This document shows, in pieces, positions 13,234-18,817 of a DNA stretch of 18,817 bases (position 1 is its first letter; each line of letters begins with the position of its first letter). Under the pieces are notes generated by a model. That model did not search any database and was not told the DNA's origin. It worked only from the letters and a program-made list of their open reading frames with translations. Origin of the DNA: DAOTYE01 sp034434915 (GTDB taxonomy: Bacteria; Chloroflexota; Dehalococcoidia; Dehalococcoidales; RBG-16-60-22); contig DAOTYE010000008.1 in assembly GCA_034434915.1 (NCBI GenBank), positions 1-18,817 on the forward strand. Direction: 5' to 3'. The position numbers and the translations under genes are program-made.

Positions 13234-15051
13234 ATGAAAAAGCTCCTTTCCGGCAATGAGGCTCTCGCTCTGGGAGCTTATCACGCCGGCGTAAAAGTCG
13301 CCGCCGCCTACCCCGGCACCCCGAGTACAGAAATCCTTGAAGCTATCTCCGTCCATGAAGATATCTATGCCGAATGGTCCACCAATGAGAAGGTAGCTCT
13401 TGAGGTAGCCATCGGCGCATGCTATGCCGGAGTCCGTGCTCTAGCTTCAATGAAACATGTAGGGCTGAACGTGGCAAGCGATGCCTTTATGGCCGTCGCC
13501 ACCACTGGCGTCAATGCCGGACTGATCATCATCAGCGCTGATGACCCCGGTCTCCACAGCTCGCAGGGAGAGCAGGACAACCGCCACTTTGCCCGGCTGG
13601 CAAAGGTGCCCATGCTTGAGCCAAGCGATAGTCAGGAAGCCTATGACCTCATGGCGCTTGCCTACGAGATGAGCGAGACTTTTGATACTCCCGTGCTCCT
13701 GCGCAGCACCACACGCATCTCCCATTCAAAGTCAGTGGTCAATGTGACCGCAAGCAGAAGCATGCCTTCACCGAAGCGCGAGTTCCAGCGCGAGCCGCAG
13801 AAGTATGTCATGCTCCCGGCATATGCCCGCACCCGCCGGCCCAGGATGGAAGAGCGCCTGCTCAAGCTTGCCGACTATGCCGAAACCTTTCCTCTCAACA
13901 GGATTGAATGGGGTGACCGCAAACTGGGCATCATTACCAGCGGTATTTCATATCAATATGCCAAAGAGGTTTTTCCAAACGCTTCTTTCCTCAAGCTGAC
14001 CATGACCTATCCCCTGCCCCGGAACCTCATCCGCCAGTTTGCCGCAGGTGTGGAGAAGCTCATCGTCATTGAGGAGCTGGACCCGTTTTTGCAGGAAAGC
14101 ATTCAGGCAATGGGCATAAAGGTCAGCGGCAAGGAGTTCATCCCCAGAATGGGTGAGCTGAGCCCCGAGGTAGTGGCAGAAGCCGGTCAAAAGGCTGGAG
14201 TGCTGACCGAAGTTTCACCAGAAGCGCCGCCGTCACCTCTGCTTCCCCGCCGACCTCCGCTCCTCTGTCCGGGCTGTCCCCATACCGGCGTCTACTTCGT
14301 CCTGAGCAGCATCGGGCGGCGGTCAATCTCGCCCAAAGCCAAAGACAAGACGCCGCGGGAAACAAATCTCATCATCACCGGAGATATCGGCTGTTATACC
14401 CTGGGTGCCTATCCGCCACACCTTGTCCTGGACACCTGCTCCTGCATGGGCGCCAGTATCGGGGAAGCCATCGGCATGGAGAAAGCCGGCGTGAGCAAAA
14501 AAGTCATCGCCATCATTGGCGATTCCACCTTCCTCCACGCAGGCATCACCGGACTGGTGGACGCAGTCTACAACCAGAGCAAAATCACCCTCGTCATCCT
14601 GGACAACGGCACCACCGCCATGACCGGACACCAGGAGCACCCCGGCACCGGCATATCAGCGCAGGGGAAGGAAGCTACCCGGGTGGTGCTGGAGGATTTA
14701 GTGAGAGGCGCAGGAGTGCAGAACGTGAGCGTGGTAGATGCCTTTGATTTGAAAGAGGTCAGGAACACCATTAAGACTGCCCTTGACCGCAATGAGCTTT
14801 CCGTCATCATCGTCCGCGGGAGCTGTGCCGTGCACAAGCCAAAGCGCTCCGAGCCGCGGGCGATTGACGCTGAACTATGCAGCCGATGCGGCGTCTGCCT
14901 CATGCTCGGCTGTCCCGCAATCCAGACTGAGGACGAACAAATCTTCATTGACAGCTCGCTGTGCGTGGGTGAAAGCTGTAACCTCTGTGCCCAAATCTGC
15001 CCGCAAAAAGCAATCGGTCCGCGGTCTAAAGTCGTGAAGGTGGCACCATGA
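13234..15051 (+). CDS. iorA: Indolepyruvate ferredoxin oxidoreductase alpha subunit
   Basis: IorA, with IorB, oxidatively decarboxylates aryl-pyruvates and other 2-oxo acids to acyl-CoA and reduces ferredoxin. The 605 residues show the expected order: N-terminal AAAYPGTPSTEILE (23-36), CPGCPHTG (345-352), TPP-binding GDIGCYTLG and IIGDSTFLHAG (about 383-437) with ILDNGTTAMTGHQ (455-467). Two C-terminal 4Fe-4S motifs follow: Cys549, 552, 555, 560 and Cys577, 582, 585, 589. The second set has four residues between its first two cysteines rather than the usual two. The start is fixed by homology (GNEALALGAY) although no Shine-Dalgarno exists. The stop overlaps the iorB start by ATGA. Oxygen-sensitive chemistry points to an anaerobic host. 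Confidence 0.95.
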   Translation: MKKLLSGNEALALGAYHAGVKVAAAYPGTPSTEILEAISVHEDIYAEWSTNEKVALEVAIGACYAGVRALASMKHVGLNVASDAFMAVATTGVNAGLIIISADDPGLHSSQGEQDNRHFARLAKVPMLEPSDSQEAYDLMALAYEMSETFDTPVLLRSTTRISHSKSVVNVTASRSMPSPKREFQREPQKYVMLPAYARTRRPRMEERLLKLADYAETFPLNRIEWGDRKLGIITSGISYQYAKEVFPNASFLKLTMTYPLPRNLIRQFAAGVEKLIVIEELDPFLQESIQAMGIKVSGKEFIPRMGELSPEVVAEAGQKAGVLTEVSPEAPPSPLLPRRPPLLCPGCPHTGVYFVLSSIGRRSISPKAKDKTPRETNLIITGDIGCYTLGAYPPHLVLDTCSCMGASIGEAIGMEKAGVSKKVIAIIGDSTFLHAGITGLVDAVYNQSKITLVILDNGTTAMTGHQEHPGTGISAQGKEATRVVLEDLVRGAGVQNVSVVDAFDLKEVRNTIKTALDRNELSVIIVRGSCAVHKPKRSEPRAIDAELCSRCGVCLMLGCPAIQTEDEQIFIDSSLCVGESCNLCAQICPQKAIGPRSKVVKVAP

Positions 15052-15644
15052 AAGCAGACGTGCTGATAACCGGCGTGGGCGGTCAGGGCATCATCCTCGC
15101 CAGCGATGTGCTCGGCGAGGTCGCCATCGCTGACGGCTACGATGTGAAGAAGACGGACACCATCGGCATGGCTCAGCGCGGCGGCTCAGTTATCAGCCAT
15201 GTGCGCATCGCTGATAAGGTCTATTCCCCGCTCATTAAGAAGGGCACTGCTGACATCCTTCTCGCCTTTGAGAAGCTGGAGGCGGCGCGGTGGGCGGACT
15301 ATCTCAAGAAGGATGGCATCGCCATCGTCAATAACCATGCTTTGCCACCTCTTTCGGTAAGCATGGGGACTGACCGCTACCCGTCTGACGAAGAAATCCT
15401 GGCAATTCTCAAAGCGCACACCGACCGCATTTACATTGTTGAAGGCAATAAGCGAGCGCAGGAGCTGGGCAATATCCGCACGCTCAACGTCTTCATGCTG
15501 GGCTGTCTCTCCCGCTTTCTGCCGCTCAAAGCTGAGACGTGGCAAGAGGGCATCATTCAGCGCCTGCCGCAGAAAGTCCAGCAAATCAACCTGAAAGCCT
15601 TTGAGCTGGGGAGAAAGGAAACGGGTCATGGCAATCTCGGCTAA
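15048..15644 (+). CDS. iorB: Indolepyruvate ferredoxin oxidoreductase beta subunit
   Basis: The 198-residue gamma-type domain subunit completes the IOR enzyme. GVGGQGIILAS near the N-terminus and KKTDTIGMAQRGGSVISHVR (39-58) are the family landmarks. It completes the CoA-dependent active site with IorA. The ATG overlaps the iorA stop, and translation is probably coupled; GGTGG lies just upstream. The 3' end overlaps the aminotransferase start by 17 nt. Length and motifs are complete. Confidence 0.95.
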   Translation: MKADVLITGVGGQGIILASDVLGEVAIADGYDVKKTDTIGMAQRGGSVISHVRIADKVYSPLIKKGTADILLAFEKLEAARWADYLKKDGIAIVNNHALPPLSVSMGTDRYPSDEEILAILKAHTDRIYIVEGNKRAQELGNIRTLNVFMLGCLSRFLPLKAETWQEGIIQRLPQKVQQINLKAFELGRKETGHGNLG

Positions 15645-16815
15645 AATCCGCAAGAGCATGGCGGAGGGGTCGTGGATACGGAAGATGTTTGAGGAAGGCG
15701 CGGTGCTCAAAAAGCGCTACGGGGAAGCGAACGTCTTTGACCTCTCGCTGGGCAACCCGATTGTAGAACCACCTGCCGAGCTTAAAAAAGAGCTCAGAAA
15801 ACTGGCGGAAAATCCGGTCCCGGGCATGCACCGCTACATGAGCAACGCCGGCTATCCTGAGACGAGAGCCGCCGTGGCAAAACAGCTTCAGGCTGAGACC
15901 GGACTGAAATTCACCGCCGGCGATATTGTGATGACGTGCGGGGCGGCGGCAGGACTGAACGTGGTGCTGAAGACCATCCTCAACCCGGGCGATGAAGTCG
16001 TCATCTTCTCACCCTTCTTCGTGGAGTATATCAACTACATTGACAACCACAACGGCGTCGCCAGAATTGTGCCCACCGATAGCAATTTTGTGCCTGATTT
16101 TGAAGCCCTGCGCGCCGCCATCAATGAGAAAACGAAGGCGGTCATCATCAATTCTCCCAATAATCCCACCGGTGTGGTGTATGATGAAGCAACTTTAAGA
16201 CAGCTTGCCGACACGCTCAGACAAAAAGAAAAGCAATACGGCACGTCCATCTACCTCCTCAGCGATGAAGCCTACCGCAAAATCATCTATGACGGCTTGA
16301 AATACCCCTCCCCACTCCTGCACCACACCAGCACCATCGTGGTGACGTCTCATTCAAAGGACTTAGCCCTGCCCGGCGAGCGCATCGGCTACATTGCGGT
16401 GCACCCTGAGTGCGCAGAAAAGCAGGAGCTTGTTGACGGGCTGATTTACGCCAACCGCGTCCTTGGCTTCGTCAACGCACCGGCGCTCATCCAGCGCCTC
16501 GTCCAGAACATGCAGTCGGTCACCGTCTCCATCGCCGATTACCAGAAAAAACGCGATTTCCTGTACCAAAACCTGACGGCGATGGGTTACTCAGTGAATA
16601 AACCGCAGGGGGCGTTCTACATGTTCCCCCGGACGCCGATTGAGGACGACGTCGCCTTTGTGCGCGAGCTTCAGGAGTATAAAGTGCTGACGGTGCCGGG
16701 CCGCGGCTTCGGCACGCCGGGCTATTTCAGAATCGCCTACTGCGTCACGGATGAAACGCTGGCAGGCTCGCTGGACGGCTTCCGCAGGGTGGCGAAGAAA
16801 TATAAGCTGAGCTAG
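15628..16815 (+). CDS. PLP-dependent class I/II aminotransferase
   Basis: This 395-residue fold-type I aminotransferase is complete. Lys244 in TSHSKDLALPGER should form the Schiff base with PLP; SPNNPTG (176-182) and SDEAYRK (212-218) hold the cofactor; the Arg in YFRIAY near the C-terminus binds the substrate carboxylate. The N-terminal WIRKMFEEG and DLSLGNPIVEPP are typical of a branch often annotated as aspartate or aromatic aminotransferase. ATG at 15628 has GAAAGGA about 9 nt upstream and is preferred to a TTG at 15601. Directly after iorAB, it most likely supplies 2-oxo acids to IOR by transaminating aromatic or branched amino acids (inference from the operon). Confidence 0.92.
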   Translation: MAISAKIRKSMAEGSWIRKMFEEGAVLKKRYGEANVFDLSLGNPIVEPPAELKKELRKLAENPVPGMHRYMSNAGYPETRAAVAKQLQAETGLKFTAGDIVMTCGAAAGLNVVLKTILNPGDEVVIFSPFFVEYINYIDNHNGVARIVPTDSNFVPDFEALRAAINEKTKAVIINSPNNPTGVVYDEATLRQLADTLRQKEKQYGTSIYLLSDEAYRKIIYDGLKYPSPLLHHTSTIVVTSHSKDLALPGERIGYIAVHPECAEKQELVDGLIYANRVLGFVNAPALIQRLVQNMQSVTVSIADYQKKRDFLYQNLTAMGYSVNKPQGAFYMFPRTPIEDDVAFVRELQEYKVLTVPGRGFGTPGYFRIAYCVTDETLAGSLDGFRRVAKKYKLS

Positions 16816-16834
16816 TCCGAACGGAGGAGAAACA

Positions 16835-17254
16835 ATGCCCGCACCGGATAAAGAGACTTCAGCACGCATCGCCGAAATGAAGGCGCGGGCGGAGAAGGAA
16901 CCGATTGCCTCCCTGCTCAAGATTAAACTCGTTGAGCTCCATCCGGGCTACGCTAAAACGTCAATAAAGCTCCTCCCCGAGCACCAGCACGTGGCGGGCA
17001 TCGTCTTCGGCGGCATCATCACCGCAGTGGCAGACCTGGCATTCTACTACGCGGTGAACTCAGTCAAGCCGCACAGCGTCGCCCTTGACTTCAATGTCCA
17101 CTTCATCTCCCCGCCAGAAATCGGCGATGAGCTTATTGCCGAAGGCAAATGCGTCAGGAGCGGCCGGCGCGTCAGCTTTGCTGAAATCACGGTGACCAAC
17201 CAGAAAGGCGCCCTCATTGCAAAAGCCAGCGGGGCGACCATCACCACACAGTAG
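16835..17254 (+). CDS. PaaI-type hotdog thioesterase
   Basis: This is a hotdog-fold acyl-CoA thioesterase of 139 residues. The core HQHVAGIVFGGIITAVADLA (50-69) matches the PaaI pattern with Asp67 at the usual catalytic place. The His of the common VHGG is replaced by Phe (VFGG). GGAGG is well placed before the ATG. It follows the aminotransferase by 19 nt. In this operon it could release CoA from aryl-acetyl-CoA or branched acyl-CoA made by IOR, or remove dead-end CoA esters (inference). Confidence 0.88.
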   Translation: MPAPDKETSARIAEMKARAEKEPIASLLKIKLVELHPGYAKTSIKLLPEHQHVAGIVFGGIITAVADLAFYYAVNSVKPHSVALDFNVHFISPPEIGDELIAEGKCVRSGRRVSFAEITVTNQKGALIAKASGATITTQ

Positions 17255-17260
17255 CGCATT

Positions 17261-18214
17261 ATGAAGCTCAACGATATCAAGCAGGTCGGCGTGGTGGGCG
17301 CGGGGACGATGGGTTTCGGCATCGCCCTTAACTTCGCCCTGTGGGGTTACCCAACTTATTTGAACGACCTGAGTGACGAAATCCTGGATAAATCACGGCA
17401 GAACATTGAGTCCGCCCTTACGCTGTTCATTGAGGAAAAGCTGATTACCGCAAAACGGGCGCAGGAGGCTCGGGAGCGCCTCACACTGACCAGAGACCTC
17501 GCCCGTGTGGCAAAGGAAAGCGACTTCATCACCGAAGCCATCACCGAGAGCATTGAAGCGAAGCGCAAGCTGTTCAATGAGCTGGACAGGCTCTGCCCAC
17601 CCCACACCATCCTCACCAGCAACACGTCCTACCTCACCCTGAGCGAGTTTGCCGATGAGGTGAAACGCCAGGACAAAGTGGTCATCACGCACTACTTTGT
17701 GCCCGCCCACATCGTCCCAGGGGTGGAGGTGATGGGCGGCAGGGGCACGTCAGAGGAGACCATCAGCCTCACCTGCGCCCTGCTACAAAAGGTGCGCAAA
17801 GTCCCGGTCAAAGTGCTCAAAGAACTGCCCGGATGCCTGCTGAACCGACTTCAGAACGCGGTGCGGAAAGAAGCCTACCGCCTTTGGGCGGAGGGCGTGG
17901 CGTCCGAGGATGACATTGACCGGGGCATCCGCGCCAGCTTCGGCTTCCGCATGCCGCATGAAGGTCCCATGATGCACTATGACACCTCAGGCGTCTGGCG
18001 CTGGGACCGGAAGGTGCTGGAAGGAGTGCTCACCCGCCAGCTAAAAGACGACCCCGCAATCACCCCCGCCATGTTTGAGAAAATCAAAAACCGCCTCGCC
18101 GGCGGCAAGCCGTGGCTCATAAAGCCAGAGGACTTTGAGCGAATCAGGGAGGAGCTGGACCGGGAATATATCAGGTGCCTGAAGAGGTGGTACTGGAAAG
18201 AGAGTGCCGACTAA
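17261..18214 (+). CDS. 3-hydroxyacyl-CoA dehydrogenase family protein
   Basis: This 317-residue NAD-dependent dehydrogenase has the N-terminal Rossmann motif VGVVGAGTMGFG (9-20), the acidic residue Asp36 after strand 2 that selects NAD, and TSNTS (119-123). The family catalytic pair appears as His144 in THYFVP and Glu156 in GVEV; Asn195 in LLNRLQNA is also conserved. In the catalytic loop HYFVPAHIVPGVEV replaces the HFFNP of fatty-acid enzymes and resembles carnitine/gulonate dehydrogenase-like relatives, so the substrate may be a 3-hydroxy acid rather than its CoA ester. No ribosome site is seen, but the gene starts 6 nt after the thioesterase stop, suggesting coupling. It is the last gene of the ior operon. 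Confidence 0.9.
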   Translation: MKLNDIKQVGVVGAGTMGFGIALNFALWGYPTYLNDLSDEILDKSRQNIESALTLFIEEKLITAKRAQEARERLTLTRDLARVAKESDFITEAITESIEAKRKLFNELDRLCPPHTILTSNTSYLTLSEFADEVKRQDKVVITHYFVPAHIVPGVEVMGGRGTSEETISLTCALLQKVRKVPVKVLKELPGCLLNRLQNAVRKEAYRLWAEGVASEDDIDRGIRASFGFRMPHEGPMMHYDTSGVWRWDRKVLEGVLTRQLKDDPAITPAMFEKIKNRLAGGKPWLIKPEDFERIREELDREYIRCLKRWYWKESAD

Positions 18215-18270
18215 TTCACTTACACTCAAATCGGAGTGTTTCAAGAGGGCAGAGCCCCTATTTTCTATTT

Positions 18271-18304
18271 CCCCTTTCCCTCACCAATCCGCAAGGGAAA
18301 GGGG
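18271..18304. repeat. Stem-loop after the ior operon
   Basis: CCCCTTTCCCT (18271-18281) is the exact inverse complement of AGGGAAAGGGG (18294-18304), with a 12-nt loop. Outer arms CCCTAT (near 18256) and ATAGGG (18312-18317) could extend the structure. No T-run follows on the plus strand, so it may stabilise the 3' end or be a dispersed palindromic repeat instead of a simple terminator. Confidence 0.55.
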
Positions 18305-18363
18305 TCAGGGGATAGGGTCACTTTCATGGTATTTGAGACTTCTCGTAGCATCCACCAAGCATT

Positions 18364-18639
18364 CTATTGATTCCATATGGCAAAAAACATGTTAATACCT
18401 GTAAGAATTGCTAATATTACAGTTAGCACAATCAATGCCCAAGTAAGGTCTTTTAACCTTTTAGAACTTTTATCCAGACGCTCAGTATATAATGCCAAAA
18501 TCACGTCTAGCGGGTTATATGCGGCAATGTTCTCTGGATTCGTAAGTTTTATGCCGTGTTTTTTTGCTAAGTCATAAGTAGCCTTCATTCGCTCGACAAA
18601 ATCTTTGAATTCAGAATCTGTCGGATATGGTTCTACCAT
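18364..18639 (-). CDS. Small membrane protein of unknown function
   Basis: This 91-residue protein has a charged, probably helical N-terminal part and one strongly hydrophobic segment at about residues 66-88 (LTWALIVLTVILAILTGI region). The membrane segment is preceded by a basic stretch with KSSKRLK, which suggests the N-terminus stays inside. GAGGAGG lies 9 nt before the ATG, so it is very likely translated. I do not recognise a named family. The gene and its flanks are visibly richer in A and T than the operons to the left, which may mark a different origin. Confidence 0.75.
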   Translation of the reverse strand: MVEPYPTDSEFKDFVERMKATYDLAKKHGIKLTNPENIAAYNPLDVILALYTERLDKSSKRLKDLTWALIVLTVILAILTGINMFFAIWNQ

Positions 18640-18744
18640 CTTTTACATCCTCCTCAAATTGCTCAGATTCAATAGTTTTGACTACCGTGGTTTGCAGTAT
18701 TCATATCAACTCTACCACATCCCGCAAGTTTTACTTCTGCAGGC

Positions 18745-18773
18745 AATATAATACTACGTTAAGTACTCTGCAA
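18745..18773 (-). promoter_or_regulatory. Possible promoter of the small membrane protein gene
   Basis: On the minus strand TTGCAG (18768-18773) and TATATT (18745-18750) are 17 nt apart. The predicted start, near 18738, leaves a leader of about 100 nt before the ATG at 18639. Other weaker pairs lie closer, for example TTGCGG with TATGAA, so the assignment is uncertain. Confidence 0.35.
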
Positions 18774-18817
18774 TACTTCCTGAAACGATGTTGCTGATGC
18801 CCCACACTCCCCCAGTC

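Noticed and set aside
15186..15710. Minus-strand open frame of 174 codons across iorB and the aminotransferase start
   Set aside because: It lies antisense to two securely identified genes, has no recognisable motif and no ribosome site.

Overview
The window looks like a chromosomal stretch of an anaerobic, amino-acid and organic-acid using bacterium. The pointers are an indolepyruvate:ferredoxin oxidoreductase (iorAB), a TRAP importer with a lipid-anchored binding protein on a long Pro-rich linker, mostly strong AGGAGG-type ribosome sites, sigma70-like promoters, and a compact moderately GC-rich layout. A Chloroflexota (Dehalococcoidia-like) origin would fit, but this is inferred from style and gene content; no marker gene is present to prove it.

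Layout. (1) 1-799, minus strand: the start of an unrecognised gene running off the left edge, and a SAM-dependent methyltransferase. (2) 862-8201, plus strand: a long catabolic operon. It begins at a good promoter (862-891) and reads 2-hydroxyacid dehydrogenase (Ldh_2 family), TRAP DctP-DctQ-DctM, a second Ldh_2 paralogue, an acetamidase/formamidase-family protein and an HpcH/HpaI aldolase. (3) 8205-9809, minus strand: a gamma-glutamyltransferase-like Ntn hydrolase, convergent with the operon with only 3 nt between stop codons. (4) 9950-12799, plus strand: an AHL-lactonase-like metallo-beta-lactamase-fold hydrolase, a decayed remnant of a PiT phosphate permease, and a split two-subunit transketolase closed by a clear terminator. 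(5) 12821-18214: a GYD-domain gene on the minus strand and, from back-to-back promoters, a plus-strand operon iorA-iorB-aminotransferase-thioesterase-3-hydroxyacyl-CoA dehydrogenase. (6) 18215-18817: a GC-rich stem-loop, then a visibly AT-richer end with a small one-TM protein on the minus strand.

How the genes may work together (inference). The TRAP system brings in a carboxylate, probably a 2-hydroxy or 2-oxo acid. The two Ldh_2 enzymes would oxidise 2-hydroxy acids to 2-oxo acids, the aldolase would cleave a 4-hydroxy-2-oxo acid (or run in reverse), and the amidase-like and Ntn-hydrolase proteins suggest that amide-bearing compounds are also handled. The last operon gives a standard anaerobic amino acid route: transamination to a 2-oxo acid, ferredoxin-linked oxidative decarboxylation to an acyl-CoA, then hydrolysis or further redox of the acyl-CoA.

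The most noteworthy observations are a near-identical 155-nt tract shared by the two otherwise diverged Ldh_2 paralogues (likely gene conversion), the PiT remnant, an iorA start codon that abuts a near-perfect promoter and has no Shine-Dalgarno (likely leaderless), an orphan full-length Shine-Dalgarno before dctP, and substituted active-site residues in the transketolase and in the lactonase-like protein. No tRNA, rRNA, CRISPR array or insertion sequence was recognised. No gene-free stretch exceeds 300 bases.
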